Shown in pieces: positions 41,202 through 52,633 of a DNA stretch of 64,000 nt (positions are counted from its first letter, which is position 1; each line of letters starts with the position of its first letter). The notes under the pieces were generated by a model that was not told the origin of the DNA, ran no database searches, and worked only from the letters and a program-made list of their open reading frames with translations. Origin of the DNA: Pseudopelagicola sp. (GTDB taxonomy: Bacteria; Pseudomonadota; Alphaproteobacteria; Rhodobacterales; Rhodobacteraceae); assembly GCA_026195905.1 (NCBI GenBank), contig JAPHRE010000037.1, positions 1-64,000 of the forward strand, in the 5' to 3' direction. A program made the translations under genes and the position numbers.

Positions 41202-42473
41202 ATGACTACCGAAAAACTCGCGCTCGCCGATCTTAAGGCAAAGAGCCCAAAAGACCTGTTGGCAATGGCCGAAGAGCTCGAAATCGAGAACGCTTCGACG
41301 ATGCGCAAAGGCGAGATGATGTTCCAAATTCTGCGCGAACGCGCGGATGAGGGTTGGGAAATTTCTGGCGAAGGTGTGCTTGAAGTGCTTCAAGACGGAT
41401 TTGGATTTCTTCGCGCCCCCGAGGCCAACTATCTCCCTGGTCCTGATGACATCTATGTCAGCCCAGAGATGATCAGGAAATTCTCGCTGCGCACTGGCGA
41501 TACCGTCGATGGTGAAATCAAAGCACCAGAAGAAAACGAACGCTATTTTGCGCTTATGAATGTAACGCAGATCAATTTTGAAGCGCCTGAGAAGGCTAAT
41601 CACAAAATTGCTTTTGATAACCTGACGCCGCTTTACCCGGATGAACGGCTCAAGATGGAAATCGAGAATCCTACCACAAAGGATCGCTCGGCCCGCATCA
41701 TTGACCTTGTATCACCGATTGGTAAGGGTCAGCGTTCTTTGATCGTTGCGCCGCCGCGGACGGGTAAAACCGTTCTTCTACAGAACATCGCCCATTCGAT
41801 CGAAGCCAATCACCCAGAATGCTATCTTATCGTTCTGTTGATTGATGAACGCCCCGAAGAAGTTACGGATATGCAGCGGTCGGTCAAAGGCGAAGTCATT
41901 TCCTCGACCTTCGATGAACCCGCAACCCGTCACGTTGCTGTCTCCGAGATGGTGATTGAGAAGGCCAAGCGCCTTGTTGAGCATAAACGCGACGTTGTAA
42001 TTTTGCTCGACTCAATTACGCGCCTCGGCCGTGCTTTCAACACGGTAATCCCGTCCTCAGGCAAAGTTCTGACCGGTGGTGTTGACGCGAACGCGTTGCA
42101 ACGTCCCAAGCGTTTCTTTGGTGCTGCGCGGAATATCGAAGAAGGCGGATCTCTTACGATCATTGCAACCGCGTTGATTGATACCGGATCGCGTATGGAC
42201 GAGGTTATCTTTGAGGAATTCAAAGGCACGGGTAACTCGGAAATCGTTCTTGATCGTAAAATTGCGGACAAACGCGTCTTCCCGGCGATCGACATCCTCA
42301 AATCCGGCACCCGGAAAGAAGAGCTCCTTGTTGATAAAGGCGATCTTGCCAAAACCTTCGTGCTGCGCCGTATTCTCAATCCGATGGGTACGACGGATGG
42401 GATTGAATTCCTTATTTCCAAACTCAAGCAAACAAAATCCAATGCCGAGTTCTTTGACTCGATGAACACCTAA
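41202..42473 (+). CDS. rho: Transcription termination factor Rho
   Basis: '[25 protein letters not shown]', '[25 protein letters not shown]', '[13 protein letters not shown]'. Confidence 0.97.
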   Translation: MTTEKLALADLKAKSPKDLLAMAEELEIENASTMRKGEMMFQILRERADEGWEISGEGVLEVLQDGFGFLRAPEANYLPGPDDIYVSPEMIRKFSLRTGDTVDGEIKAPEENERYFALMNVTQINFEAPEKANHKIAFDNLTPLYPDERLKMEIENPTTKDRSARIIDLVSPIGKGQRSLIVAPPRTGKTVLLQNIAHSIEANHPECYLIVLLIDERPEEVTDMQRSVKGEVISSTFDEPATRHVAVSEMVIEKAKRLVEHKRDVVILLDSITRLGRAFNTVIPSSGKVLTGGVDANALQRPKRFFGAARNIEEGGSLTIIATALIDTGSRMDEVIFEEFKGTGNSEIVLDRKIADKRVFPAIDILKSGTRKEELLVDKGDLAKTFVLRRILNPMGTTDGIEFLISKLKQTKSNAEFFDSMNT

Positions 42474-42482
42474 GAGACTGTG

Positions 42483-43781
42483 ATGGCCGATACGGCTGAT
42501 ACAATCTTTGCTCTAGCGACGGCCCCCGGTAAAGCGGGGGTCGCTGTTATTCGGATATCCGGTGCCAATGCGGCGCAAGCGGCCAGGGCGCTTTGCGGCA
42601 CCCTTCCGAATCCGCGTGTCGCCACACTTCGCATTCTGCGGGATCAAGAAGGTCATCGCCTGGATCAGGCGCTTGTCCTCTATTTCCCTGAAAACAATAG
42701 CTTTACCGGCGAAAAGGTTGTCGAATTTCATCTTCATGGCTCTGTAGCTGTGGTCAATGCTGTCTTGCGGGTGTTGTCTGATACTGAGGGCCTTCGCCTT
42801 GCTGAGCCGGGAGAGTTTACCCGCAGAGCATTGGAAAACGGCTGTCTCGATTTGGCTCAAGTAGAAGGCCTTTCTGATCTTATTGAGGCCGAGACAGAGG
42901 CGCAAAGAAAGCAAGCGTTGCGCGTTCTGTCTGGTGATCTTGGTCGCTTGGCTGAATCGTGGCGTCAAAACCTGATCCGCGCGGCGGCGCTTATCGAAGC
43001 AACGATAGACTTCGCGGACGAAGAGGTTCCTGTCGATGTAACGCCGGAAGTGGCTGTTCTACTGAACGCTGTAGAGGCTGAGCTCGCCAAGGAAATCTCC
43101 GGCGTTGGAACGGCGGAACGTATCCGAACAGGATTTGAGGTTGCGATTGTTGGTGCACCAAATGTTGGAAAATCAACGCTTCTCAATACATTGGCTGGTA
43201 GAGAGGCCGCTATTACCTCGGAATTTGCGGGCACGACACGAGACGTAATAGAAGTTCGTATGGAGCTAAATGGTCTTCCTGTAACCTTACTTGATACCGC
43301 GGGCCTTCGAGAAACCGAAGATTATGTTGAAGGAATCGGTATTGAGCGCGCCAAACAACGCGCTTTGGCGGCCGATCTTTGCGTCTTTCTTGTTGAAGAC
43401 GGAGAGACACCGGATTTCGAGCCGCGTGATGGCGATCTTGTCAGGCGTGCGAAGGCAGATACGCTGGCAAACCCGAAAGAAGCCATTTCCGGGTTAACGG
43501 GGCAGGGGGTTTCCGAGCTTGTCACTGACATCACGTCGATTCTATCCTCAAAAGCGGCTCGTTCTGGTATCGCCACGCGGGAACGTCATAGGATTGCGAT
43601 GCAGCGCGCAAGTGAGGGGCTGACAGCAGCGAAAGCGGTCCTTGCCCTTGGCTCTGACCACTACGAGCTTGCGGCAGAAGAGCTGCGCGGTGTAATTCGG
43701 GCATTGGATTCGATCGTTGGTCGCGTAGATGTTGAGAATCTCTTGGATGAAATCTTCTCGAGCTTCTGCATCGGAAAGTAA
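42483..43781 (+). CDS. mnmE: tRNA uridine-5-carboxymethylaminomethyl synthesis GTPase MnmE
   Basis: '[22 protein letters not shown]', '[39 protein letters not shown]', C-terminal FCIGK. Confidence 0.96.
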   Translation: MADTADTIFALATAPGKAGVAVIRISGANAAQAARALCGTLPNPRVATLRILRDQEGHRLDQALVLYFPENNSFTGEKVVEFHLHGSVAVVNAVLRVLSDTEGLRLAEPGEFTRRALENGCLDLAQVEGLSDLIEAETEAQRKQALRVLSGDLGRLAESWRQNLIRAAALIEATIDFADEEVPVDVTPEVAVLLNAVEAELAKEISGVGTAERIRTGFEVAIVGAPNVGKSTLLNTLAGREAAITSEFAGTTRDVIEVRMELNGLPVTLLDTAGLRETEDYVEGIGIERAKQRALAADLCVFLVEDGETPDFEPRDGDLVRRAKADTLANPKEAISGLTGQGVSELVTDITSILSSKAARSGIATRERHRIAMQRASEGLTAAKAVLALGSDHYELAAEELRGVIRALDSIVGRVDVENLLDEIFSSFCIGK

Positions 43782-43785
43782 GGAG

Positions 43786-43801
43786 TGTTTCACGTGAAAC
43801 A
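43786..43801. promoter_or_regulatory. parS: parS centromere site 1
   Basis: Perfect palindrome TGTTTCACGTGAAACA. Confidence 0.93.
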
Positions 43802-45656
43802 TTTTGATGTCATCGTTGTTGGCGGCGGTCATGCCGGTGCGGATGCTGCACATGCTGCGGCGCGGGTTGGCGCACGCACTGCACTTGTGACGCTGAAAAC
43901 ATCTGGTATCGGCGTTATGTCCTGCAATCCGGCCATCGGGGGGCTTGGGAAAGGCCATCTGGTGCGCGAAGTAGATGCGCTTGACGGGCTTATGGGGCGA
44001 GTTGCTGACAAGGCAGGCATCCAGTTTCGCCTTCTCAACCGCCGCAAAGGCCCGGCCGTTCAAGGTCCACGCGCACAAGCAGATCGCAAGATTTATCGCG
44101 AGACAATGCTTGCTGAGATCCTGAATGCCCCAAACCTAAGTGTGATTGAGGGCGAGGCCGCAGACTTTCTAATGCTCGGAGACGCCGTCCGAGGCGTCAT
44201 TCTTGCGGATGGTTCTGAGATTTCGGCGAAAACTGTTGTCCTGACGACTGGAACCTTTCTACGAGGCGTGATCCATATTGGGGACGTGTCGCGCCCCGGT
44301 GGTCGGATGGGCGATGACTCGTCGGTGCGTCTTGCGGAACGAATTGATAGCTTTGAGTTGCCTCTGGGGCGCCTCAAAACCGGAACACCACCGCGCCTAG
44401 ACGGCAAGACCATCAAGTGGGATCAATTGGATAGCCAGCTTGGTGATGATACCCCGGTGCTGTTCTCTTTCATGAACAAAACCCCGTCCGCCCGTCAGAT
44501 ATCTTGTGGCATCACCCACACAAACGAACATACCCACGACATCATTCGAAAAAATCTTGAGCGATCTGCGATGTATGGGGGCCATATCGAAGGTGTTGGT
44601 CCGCGGTATTGCCCGTCGATTGAGGATAAAATTGTCCGTTTTGCCGACAAAACCTCACATCAGATTTTTCTAGAACCCGAGGGTCTCGACGTCGATACGG
44701 TGTATCCCAACGGCATTTCGACCTCTCTGCCGCAAGACGTGCAAGAGGCCTATGTGCATTCCATTTTCGGTTTGGAGGATTGCAAGATCCTGCAGCCGGG
44801 CTATGCGATTGAATATGATTACGTCGATCCGCGCGCGCTTGATTCGACGCTGGCTGTAAAATCCGTTCCCGGTCTTTATCTTGCGGGACAGATTAACGGT
44901 ACAACGGGCTATGAAGAGGCGGCGGCACAAGGGCTTGTCGCCGGGCTAAACGCTGCCTTGACCGCGCTGGACCGCGAATCGCAGGTCTTTAGCCGCTCTG
45001 AAAGCTATATCGGTGTCATGGTCGATGATCTGATCACGCGCGGCGTTACCGAACCCTATCGCATGTTCACGTCGCGCGCCGAGTTTCGTCTATCCCTTCG
45101 CGCGGACAACGCGGATCAGCGTTTGACGCCTCTAGGGATTGAGTTGGACCTCGTTAAAGAGCCGCGCAAGCGTCTGTTCTCTGATAAGCTTGAACGCTTG
45201 CAATCTGGGCGCTCCCGTCTTGAAGCCAAGGCTTTTACCCCCAAAGAGCTTAACGCGGTCGGTATTTCCGTGAACCAGGATGGAAACCGCCGAACAGCGT
45301 TTCAGGTCTTGGCCTTTCCCGAGGTGAATTTCGATGATGTGGCCGGGCTTTCCCCTTTGTTTGAGGAGCTCGATTCTGAAACCCGTGATCAGCTAGAGCG
45401 CGACGCGCTTTACGCAAATTACATCGATCGGCAGCGAAAAGATGTAGAAGCCATGCGCCGCGATGAGAATCAGATCATCCCGGCAACGTTTGATTTTCTC
45501 AGCGTGGAGGGGCTTTCTAACGAGCTTAAATCGAAACTTGAGCGGACACGCCCCGCAAACCTTGGTCAGGCCGGGCGAATAGATGGAATGACACCAGCCG
45601 CACTTACGTTGATCCTTGCCAAGATTCGTCAAGGAAAGAAGGAAAAAACTGCGTGA
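43794..45656 (+). CDS. mnmG: tRNA uridine-5-carboxymethylaminomethyl synthesis enzyme MnmG
   Basis: '[26 protein letters not shown]', '[23 protein letters not shown]'; start GTG 43794 preferred (AAGGAG SD 8 nt upstream); ORF tool used GTG 43785. Confidence 0.95.
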   Translation: MKHFDVIVVGGGHAGADAAHAAARVGARTALVTLKTSGIGVMSCNPAIGGLGKGHLVREVDALDGLMGRVADKAGIQFRLLNRRKGPAVQGPRAQADRKIYRETMLAEILNAPNLSVIEGEAADFLMLGDAVRGVILADGSEISAKTVVLTTGTFLRGVIHIGDVSRPGGRMGDDSSVRLAERIDSFELPLGRLKTGTPPRLDGKTIKWDQLDSQLGDDTPVLFSFMNKTPSARQISCGITHTNEHTHDIIRKNLERSAMYGGHIEGVGPRYCPSIEDKIVRFADKTSHQIFLEPEGLDVDTVYPNGISTSLPQDVQEAYVHSIFGLEDCKILQPGYAIEYDYVDPRALDSTLAVKSVPGLYLAGQINGTTGYEEAAAQGLVAGLNAALTALDRESQVFSRSESYIGVMVDDLITRGVTEPYRMFTSRAEFRLSLRADNADQRLTPLGIELDLVKEPRKRLFSDKLERLQSGRSRLEAKAFTPKELNAVGISVNQDGNRRTAFQVLAFPEVNFDDVAGLSPLFEELDSETRDQLERDALYANYIDRQRKDVEAMRRDENQIIPATFDFLSVEGLSNELKSKLERTRPANLGQAGRIDGMTPAALTLILAKIRQGKKEKTA

Positions 45657-46279
45657 AGAATGATGCCGATGACGTATTAAAGGCTTTGGATGTTTCACGT
45701 GAAACATCAGACCGGCTTCGGCTTCTCGCTGACCTTCTCTTAAAGTGGAATCCGCGAATTAATCTGGTCTCAAAGGCGTCCCTGGATACGCTTTGGGCGC
45801 GCCACATCCTCGACTCGGCACAGATTTATGACCTTGCGCCGCATCCTGTCGGTCATTGGGTCGATATCGGAAGTGGTGGAGGCTTTCCGGGCTTGGTTAT
45901 TGCGATCCTCGCCGCCGAAAAAAATCCGGACCAGAACACAACCCTCATTGAGAGCGATCAGCGCAAATGCGCCTTTCTAAGAACGGTTTTGCGAGAGACT
46001 GGGGTGAAAGCCAAAGTGCTGGCGGAGCGGATTGAAGAGGCTGCGCCGCAAAATGCCGATGTTCTGTCTGCGCGTGCGCTTGCCGACCTTTCTCAACTAT
46101 GCACCTTTGCCGAGCGACATCTCCAAAAGGGAGGCGTTGCATTGTTCCCCAAAGGCGTCACCTGGCAAAAAGAGCTGGGCGAGGTCGAGGAATCGTGGTC
46201 ATTCCGCTATGAGGTGAGTACAAGTAAGTCCGAACCAGAGGCTGTTGTATTGAAGCTTGGAGATATTCGGCGTGACTGA
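45653..46279 (+). CDS. rsmG: 16S rRNA (guanine527-N7)-methyltransferase RsmG
   Basis: '[30 protein letters not shown]', '[18 protein letters not shown]'. Confidence 0.95.
   Translation: MKNDADDVLKALDVSRETSDRLRLLADLLLKWNPRINLVSKASLDTLWARHILDSAQIYDLAPHPVGHWVDIGSGGGFPGLVIAILAAEKNPDQNTTLIESDQRKCAFLRTVLRETGVKAKVLAERIEEAAPQNADVLSARALADLSQLCTFAERHLQKGGVALFPKGVTWQKELGEVEESWSFRYEVSTSKSEPEAVVLKLGDIRRD
45691..45706. promoter_or_regulatory. parS: parS centromere site 2 (inside rsmG)
   Basis: Perfect TGTTTCACGTGAAACA, encodes part of 'DVSRETS'. Confidence 0.93.
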
Positions 46280-47081
46280 TCCCACACGGCCAAAAGGCCC
46301 AAAAATCATTGCTGTCGCCAATCAAAAGGGCGGCGTTGGGAAGACCACGACAACAATTAACCTTGGTGCCGCGCTTGCGTCCGAGGGGCGTCGGGTGCTC
46401 ATCGTAGATCTCGATCCCCAGGGGAACGCCTCAACTGGTCTCGGGATTGAGCCAAGTGAGCGCGACTTTACAACCTATGACCTTCTCTTGGATGATGTCG
46501 CGCTTGAAGACGTTATTCTTGATACGGAAACCGAAGGCATGGGCATTATCCCGGCCACGGTAGATCTGTCCTCCGCAGACATAGAATTGATTTCAAACGA
46601 AAAGCGCAGCTTCCTTCTTCACGATGCCTTGCGTCAGCCCGCGATGGATGCGTTTGGCTGGGATTATGTCCTAATTGACTGTCCTCCTTCGCTCAACTTG
46701 CTGACGGTCAATGCGATGATCGCGTCGCATTCAGTGCTGATCCCCCTACAAAGTGAATTTTTTGCTCTTGAAGGCCTGTCGCAGTTGATGCTGACGGTCC
46801 GGGAGGTGCGCCAAACCGCAAATCCAGGCCTGAGAATCGAGGGCGTGGTGTTGACGATGTATGACGCGCGCAACAATCTCTCGCAGCAGGTTGAGCAGGA
46901 CGCACGCGATAACCTCGGCGAGCTTGTTCTAAACACCAAGATACCGCGAAATGTGCGCGTGTCCGAGGCGCCGTCCTTTGCGCAGCATGTTTTGGACTAC
47001 GATCCTGCATCCAAGGGTGCCGAGGCATATCGTGCTCTTGCGCGCGAACTATTGGCAAAACATATGAAAATTGCTGCGTAA
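46272..47081 (+). CDS. parA: Chromosome partitioning ATPase ParA
   Basis: 'KIIAVANQKGGVGKTTTTINLGAALASEGRRVLIVDLDPQGNASTGLG'. Confidence 0.97.
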   Translation: MTDPTRPKGPKIIAVANQKGGVGKTTTTINLGAALASEGRRVLIVDLDPQGNASTGLGIEPSERDFTTYDLLLDDVALEDVILDTETEGMGIIPATVDLSSADIELISNEKRSFLLHDALRQPAMDAFGWDYVLIDCPPSLNLLTVNAMIASHSVLIPLQSEFFALEGLSQLMLTVREVRQTANPGLRIEGVVLTMYDARNNLSQQVEQDARDNLGELVLNTKIPRNVRVSEAPSFAQHVLDYDPASKGAEAYRALARELLAKHMKIAA

Positions 47082-47105
47082 ACGCAGTTGGAAAAGAGGG
47101 CGAGT

Positions 47106-47999
47106 ATGGCTGAGAGAAAGGCTAAAAATCGGGGGCTGGGCCGCGGCCTTTCCGCGTTGATGGCGGATGTGAACGAAGATCAAGCCGCCCCGCAAACCGG
47201 CGAAGTGCGTCGGGCGGATATGATGGTCCCGATCGAAAAGATCAAACCAAATCCTGATCAGCCACGGCGCGATTTTACCCAGACACAACTCGAAGAGCTG
47301 GCCTCATCCATTAAGGAAAAGGGCGTCATTCAGCCCTTGATCGTGCGCGAGTTGGCCTCAGGCGATTTCGAGATCGTCGCTGGTGAACGCCGTTGGCGCG
47401 CATCGCAAATGGCCAAGCTGCACGAACTTCCTGTTGTCGTTCGCGATTATGACGATACTGAGGTTCTTGAAATTGCGATCATCGAGAATATTCAGCGCGC
47501 TGACTTGAACCCGGTTGAAGAGGCCGCTGGCTATCGCGCGTTGATGGATCGTTTTGGCCATACGCAGGAGCGACTTTCAGAGGCGTTGGGCAAAAGCCGG
47601 AGCCATATTGCAAACCTGATGCGGCTGCTTCAACTTCCCGAAGATGTTCAGAAGATGCTCAAAGTCGGCGATCTGAGTGCCGGCCATGCCCGCGCTCTGA
47701 TTACCTCGGATGATCCGTCGGCTCTTGCTCGAAAAGTGATCAAAGGCGGATTGTCTGTTCGTCAGACCGAGGCGCTTGCGAAATCTTCTGGAAACAAGGC
47801 GGAAACGTCTAAGCCAGCTAAACCAAAGGCGCAGAAAGACGCAGATACAGTTGCGCTTGAAGGTGATCTTTCTGCTAATCTTGGGATGAAGGTTAAAATT
47901 GACCACAAAGCTGGCGGTGAATCGGGCAAAATTTCGATAGATTACGCATCGCTTGATGAGCTTGATGAGCTTTGCCGTGTTTTGAGCGCTACCAACTAG
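47106..47999 (+). CDS. parB: Chromosome partitioning CTPase/DNA-binding protein ParB
   Basis: 'NRGLGRGLSALMADV', 'IKPNPDQPRRDF', 'IVAGERRWRASQMAKLHELPVVV', 'LGKSRSHIANLMRLLQLP'. Confidence 0.97.
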   Translation: MAERKAKNRGLGRGLSALMADVNEDQAAPQTGEVRRADMMVPIEKIKPNPDQPRRDFTQTQLEELASSIKEKGVIQPLIVRELASGDFEIVAGERRWRASQMAKLHELPVVVRDYDDTEVLEIAIIENIQRADLNPVEEAAGYRALMDRFGHTQERLSEALGKSRSHIANLMRLLQLPEDVQKMLKVGDLSAGHARALITSDDPSALARKVIKGGLSVRQTEALAKSSGNKAETSKPAKPKAQKDADTVALEGDLSANLGMKVKIDHKAGGESGKISIDYASLDELDELCRVLSATN

Positions 48000-48342
48000 G
48001 TCTTGTCCAGATAAAGATTAGAACACAGCCCAAAGTCGCCGCTTGAATCCCAAGGATAAGCGGCGGCAATCCCAACACAAGCGACACCACAAACACCGCA
48101 ATGATCGACACCGTCGCAAGACGTTTTGCCGACGGGTTGATCGCGCCTCTTGATTGCCAATCCTCAATCGGCGGACCAAGGCGTGGGTGCGACAAAAGCC
48201 AATGATGAAGGCGCTCTGAAGACCGGGCGAAAAGGAACGCAGCCAAAATAAGAAATGGCACGGTCGGTAGAAGCGGAAGCACAATACCCACCACCCCAAG
48301 AATGAGGCAGAGTATTCCAAGAGCGGCCCAAAGATATCTCAT
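47989..48342 (-). CDS. YbaN/DUF454 family inner membrane protein
   Basis: 'RYLWAALGILCLILGVVGIVLPLLPTVPFLILAAFLFARSSERLHHWLLSHPRLGPPIEDW'. Confidence 0.9.
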   Translation of the reverse strand: MRYLWAALGILCLILGVVGIVLPLLPTVPFLILAAFLFARSSERLHHWLLSHPRLGPPIEDWQSRGAINPSAKRLATVSIIAVFVVSLVLGLPPLILGIQAATLGCVLIFIWTRPSW

Positions 48343-48345
48343 GCT

Positions 48346-49533
48346 CTATCCAGACAGAAGCTCGGACAGAACGGCATCAAGCACCATCCGACCTTGAGAA
48401 GTAGTCCTAAGCCTTTGATTATCAATGGAAATCATACCTAGCTCACGCAATACATCAAGTTTCTCGGCCGCAAGAGGCTCTCCCGCGAGTCTTTCATAAC
48501 GTAGGAGATCAATCCCCTCCGACAAGCGCAAGCCCATCAACAAGAATTCAGTTGCCTGACCGCTGCGGTCAATTGCCTCGCTGAACGACTCACCATTGCC
48601 CGCTTCGGCGGCCTCAAGCCATTTTCCCGGCATACGCCATGTTTCTACTGCATATTTATGCCCTGCGAGCGTAAGTCGTGCATGGGCGCCCGGTCCAATT
48701 CCCGCATAGTCCCCATAGCGCCAGTAGATTTGGTTGTGCCGCGATTCAGACCCTGTTCTTGCGAAATTCGATACTTCATAAGCGTCAAATCCGTAGTCAG
48801 AGCAGATATCTTGCGTGATCTGATACATATCCGCAGCAAGGTCTTCCTCGGGCAAGCCGCGAAGTTTGCCGCGATTGTAACGATCCCCGAACGCGGTGCC
48901 CTGTTCGACGGTAAGTTGATAAAGGGAAAGGTGGTCGATCGCCATCGAAAGCGCCTCACGCAATTCAGCGGTCCAGCTTTCAAGAGTTTGCTGTTGTCGG
49001 GCATAGATCAGATCAAAACTCACCCGATCAAACGTCTCTCGGGCGATGGAAAAGGCGGCTTTGGCCTCTGCAACCGAGTGAATACGTCCTAAACGCTGTA
49101 AATCATCATCGTTGAGCGCCTGAATCCCCATCGAGATCCGATTTACCCCACCATCGCGATAGGCGCGAAACCGGCCCGCTTCGACGGAGCCGGGATTGGC
49201 TTCGAGGGTGGTTTCAAGATCGTTGGCTGTTGGCCAAAGGCGGCGCACACGCTCCAAAATGGCGGAAACGGTGTCTGGCTCCATAAGGCTAGGGGTGCCG
49301 CCGCCAAAGAAAACGGTGTTCAGAACGCGGCCTTGGGTTTGCTCTGCGACCCGATCTAATTCGGATAAATAGGCTCTAAGCCAGCGTTTTTGATCTATTT
49401 CCTGTGATACATGGCTATTAAAATCGCAATAGGGGCACTTGGCCTGACAAAACGGCCAATGGATATAGAGGCCAAAGCCCCCGTTTTGCCAATCTTCACC
49501 CAAAACAGCCCGCAACGAACTTGGCGACCGCAT
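48346..49533 (-). CDS. hemW: Radical SAM family heme chaperone HemW
   Basis: 'GLYIHWPFCQAKCPYCDFNSHV', 'VFFGGGTPSLM', 'ISMGIQALNDDDLQRLGRIH'. Confidence 0.95.
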   Translation of the reverse strand: MRSPSSLRAVLGEDWQNGGFGLYIHWPFCQAKCPYCDFNSHVSQEIDQKRWLRAYLSELDRVAEQTQGRVLNTVFFGGGTPSLMEPDTVSAILERVRRLWPTANDLETTLEANPGSVEAGRFRAYRDGGVNRISMGIQALNDDDLQRLGRIHSVAEAKAAFSIARETFDRVSFDLIYARQQQTLESWTAELREALSMAIDHLSLYQLTVEQGTAFGDRYNRGKLRGLPEEDLAADMYQITQDICSDYGFDAYEVSNFARTGSESRHNQIYWRYGDYAGIGPGAHARLTLAGHKYAVETWRMPGKWLEAAEAGNGESFSEAIDRSGQATEFLLMGLRLSEGIDLLRYERLAGEPLAAEKLDVLRELGMISIDNQRLRTTSQGRMVLDAVLSELLSG

Positions 49534-50107
49534 CCCCGCGGTGGCTCATTTTGTTTTTTTCCCAACGATCCATCTCGGCAAAGGTCATCTCATGCCCGGT
49601 TGGAACAAAAATTGGATCATAGCCGAAACCATCCTTACCGCGCATCGGCCAAGTGATTGTGCCCGGCGCAACACCTTCGAACACCTCGTCATGCCCGTCT
49701 GGCCAGGCAAGAACGAGGGTGCAGCGAAACTGTGCGGTCCAGGGTTTAGGCGCATCGCGCTCTACAAGCTCATCATGCGCCCGCGTCATCGCCATGACAA
49801 AATCGCGGCCATTGCCGGTTTCGGCCCAGTCGGCCGTATAAACGCCCGGCGCGCCATCAAGCCCATCAATCGTAAGCCCGCTATCATCCGAAAGGGCAGG
49901 GAGGCCCGTCGCCTTGGCGGCGGCATGGGCCTTGATCCGGGCGTTGCCGACGAATGTATCCTCGGTTTCGTCCGGTTCAGGCAGGTTCATTTCACCCGCG
50001 CCAACAACGGAAACACCAAACGGCTCAAGGAGGTGCGCAACCTCCTCAAGTTTTCCTTTGTTGTGCGTCGCAACAAGAATACGGTCTTCGTCGAATTTCC
50101 GGGTCAT
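49496..50107 (-). CDS. rdgB: RdgB/HAM1 non-canonical purine NTP pyrophosphatase
   Basis: '[18 protein letters not shown]', '[27 protein letters not shown]', '[13 protein letters not shown]'. Confidence 0.95.
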   Translation of the reverse strand: MTRKFDEDRILVATHNKGKLEEVAHLLEPFGVSVVGAGEMNLPEPDETEDTFVGNARIKAHAAAKATGLPALSDDSGLTIDGLDGAPGVYTADWAETGNGRDFVMAMTRAHDELVERDAPKPWTAQFRCTLVLAWPDGHDEVFEGVAPGTITWPMRGKDGFGYDPIFVPTGHEMTFAEMDRWEKNKMSHRGDAVAKFVAGCFG

Positions 50108-50817
50108 GCCACCGCTGCCATCTGCATGGCGACAAGATCGTCAACGCCCTTTTCCGCAAGGTCGAGAAGCTCGTTCATCTGGGCGCGGGAATAGGTGGAC
50201 CCCTCGGCGCTCATCTGCACTTCGATGAGTTGCTTGTTGCCAAGCATAATGAAATTGCCATCAACGCCTGCTTCGGAATCTTCGGGATAATCAAGATCAA
50301 GCACAGGCTGACCCGCGTAAATCCCGCACGAAACCGCAGCAACCGGCTCTATCAGGGGGTTTGAGAGGACATCACCGGCCTTCATCAGCTTGTTGACCGC
50401 CAGACGAAGCGCAACCCAACCGCCGGTAATCGACGCACAGCGCGTTCCGCCATCGGCTTGAATCACATCGCAGTCGACAGTGATCTGACGCTCGCCAAGG
50501 GCAACACGATCAACACCAGCACGCAGCGACCGCCCAATCAGGCGCTGAATCTCTACGGTGCGTCCGCCTTGCTTGCCGGCGGTGGCTTCGCGGCGCATCC
50601 GGCTCGAGGTTGAACGCGGAAGCATCCCGTATTCCGCAGTCACCCAACCAAGGCCCGAACCCTTGATAAATGGCGGAACACGGTCCTCGATTGTCGCGGT
50701 GCAGAGCACATGCGTGTCGCCCGCTTTGATAAGGCAGGAACCTTCTGCGTGTTTCGTTACCCCAGTTTCGATCGAAATCGGGCGCATTTCATTCAGGTTT
50801 CTTCCGGAAGGCCGCAT
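50104..50817 (-). CDS. rph: Ribonuclease PH
   Basis: '[19 protein letters not shown]', '[22 protein letters not shown]', '[25 protein letters not shown]'. Confidence 0.96.
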   Translation of the reverse strand: MRPSGRNLNEMRPISIETGVTKHAEGSCLIKAGDTHVLCTATIEDRVPPFIKGSGLGWVTAEYGMLPRSTSSRMRREATAGKQGGRTVEIQRLIGRSLRAGVDRVALGERQITVDCDVIQADGGTRCASITGGWVALRLAVNKLMKAGDVLSNPLIEPVAAVSCGIYAGQPVLDLDYPEDSEAGVDGNFIMLGNKQLIEVQMSAEGSTYSRAQMNELLDLAEKGVDDLVAMQMAAVA

Positions 50818-50931
50818 GGTGAATATCCTTTTTTGCTTGGCCACGGGATACAGGCGCGTGCGCCATAAGCGCAACCCCGATTGACCTTTGAGCCGAGCAC
50901 ACTTTAATGACTATAAGAACAGGATAGAACC

Positions 50932-51996
50932 ATGAGTGATAGCGCCAGACTTCTTGAAGAGTTAAATGATCGGTCCCGCGAGGTGTTTCGCCGCGTGGTG
51001 GAGGGGTATCTCGAAACGGGTGATCCTGTTGGCTCGCGGACCTTGACGCGCACCATGTCGGAAAAGGTGTCCGCAGCGACAATCCGCAACGTGATGCAAG
51101 ACCTTGAACTTCTCGGCCTTCTCGATAGCCCACATGTAAGCGCCGGTCGCATCCCGACCCAATCGGGGCTGAGGATGTTTGTGGATGGACTGCTTGAGGT
51201 GTCCGATCTTGATGTGGAAGATCGTCAAAAGATCGACGCCACGCTTGGAAGTAACTCATCCGATGTCGGAGGTATGTTGGATCGTATCGGCTCTGCGCTG
51301 TCTGGCGTGACGCATGGCGCCTCTCTCGTTTTGTCGCCCAAACACGAAGCACCGATCAAACATATCGAATTTGTGAGCCTTGCTGCCGACCGTGCTTTGG
51401 TTGTTTTGGTTTTTGCGGACGGGCACGTCGAAAACCGCCTCTTTACGCCCCCGGCAGGGCAAACGCCCAGCTCAATGCGAGAGGCAGCCAATTTCTTGAA
51501 TGCCGTGATCGAGGGGCGAACCCTGACCGAAGTGCGCACCGTGATCCGTAAAGAGATAGAGACCCGCCGCCAGGAAATTGATTCCCTCGCCGCCGATCTT
51601 GTGGAAAGCGGCCTTGCCCTTTGGGCTTCTGACGGCGACTCCCATGAACGCTTGATTGTGCGCGGGCGCGCCAACCTTCTTGGTTCAGAGGCAGAGGAAT
51701 CCGATCTCGAACGCATCAGAACCCTCTTTGACGATCTGGAGCGCAAACGCGACATCGCTGAATTTCTTGAACTTGCCGAGGATGGCGACGGTGTGCGCAT
51801 TTTTATCGGCTCCGAGAACAAACTTTTTTCACTTTCGGGTTCCTCTTTGGTGGTCTCTCCATATATGAACGCTGATCGAAAGATTGTCGGTGCGGTCGGG
51901 GTCATTGGACCCAAGCGTCTCAACTATGGGCGTATCGTTCCGATTGTGGATTACACGGCACAACTGGTCGGCAAACTGATCTCCGACCGGGGTTAG
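50932..51996 (+). CDS. hrcA: Heat-inducible transcriptional repressor HrcA
   Basis: 'GYLETGDPVGSRTLTRTMSEKVSAATIRNVMQDLELLGLLDSPHVSAGRIPTQSGLRMFVDGLL'. Confidence 0.96.
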   Translation: MSDSARLLEELNDRSREVFRRVVEGYLETGDPVGSRTLTRTMSEKVSAATIRNVMQDLELLGLLDSPHVSAGRIPTQSGLRMFVDGLLEVSDLDVEDRQKIDATLGSNSSDVGGMLDRIGSALSGVTHGASLVLSPKHEAPIKHIEFVSLAADRALVVLVFADGHVENRLFTPPAGQTPSSMREAANFLNAVIEGRTLTEVRTVIRKEIETRRQEIDSLAADLVESGLALWASDGDSHERLIVRGRANLLGSEAEESDLERIRTLFDDLERKRDIAEFLELAEDGDGVRIFIGSENKLFSLSGSSLVVSPYMNADRKIVGAVGVIGPKRLNYGRIVPIVDYTAQLVGKLISDRG

Positions 51997-52005
51997 AGGT
52001 GAAGA

Positions 52006-52566
52006 ATGGCAGAGCCGAAAGACGATAACTTCTTGGATGACATCGAACAGGCCGAGACAGAAGAAATGTCTCAGAGCCTTGAAGAGCTTGAGGATGAAGC
52101 CGTCGAACTGGACGAACTTCGGGCTGAGCGCGACGACTTCCGGGACAAGTTTATGCGGGCGCTTGCAGATGCGGAAAACGTGCGCAAGCGCGGCGAAAAA
52201 GCGCGCCGTGAGGCCGAGCAGTATGGCGGCTCAAAGCTCGCCCGCGATATGTTGCCGGTCTACGACAATATGAAACGCGCGCTCGAAACCATCACTGAGG
52301 ACCAAAAGGACTCCTCAAAGGCACTGGTCGAGGGAATCGAGCTCACGATGCGAGAGCTTCTGAACGTGTTTAAGAAGCATGGGATCGAGATTCTGTCCCC
52401 AAAAGTCGGTGACAAATTCGACCCTCAAGTGCACGAAGCCATGTTCGAAGCACCGCTTCCCGGCACGGTTTCTGGTGAAATCATCCAGATTTCAACCGAA
52501 GGATTTATGCTCCATGATCGCCTTCTGCGCCCGGCGCAGGTTGGTGTATCTTCAAATCCCGGCTGA
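52006..52566 (+). CDS. grpE: Nucleotide exchange factor GrpE
   Basis: 'DFRDKFMRALADAENVRKRGEK', 'GDKFDPQVHEAMFEAPLPGTVSGEIIQISTEGFMLHDRLLRPAQVGVS'. Confidence 0.96.
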   Translation: MAEPKDDNFLDDIEQAETEEMSQSLEELEDEAVELDELRAERDDFRDKFMRALADAENVRKRGEKARREAEQYGGSKLARDMLPVYDNMKRALETITEDQKDSSKALVEGIELTMRELLNVFKKHGIEILSPKVGDKFDPQVHEAMFEAPLPGTVSGEIIQISTEGFMLHDRLLRPAQVGVSSNPG

Positions 52567-52576
52567 TCAGCATGAC

Positions 52577-52610
52577 AAAAAGCCCCCGATATTGGATCGG
52601 GGGCCTTTTT
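52577..52610 (+). terminator. Terminator of hrcA-grpE
   Basis: AAAAAGCCCCCGATATTGGATCGGGGGCCTTTTT. Confidence 0.85.
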
Positions 52611-52633
52611 CCTCCACAGTCCGAAGCGGAGGA

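Noticed and set aside
43785-43793. GTG 43785 as mnmG start (MFHVKH...)
   Set aside because: It overlaps the AAGGAG Shine-Dalgarno, leaving no spacer; GTG 43794 has correct spacing.
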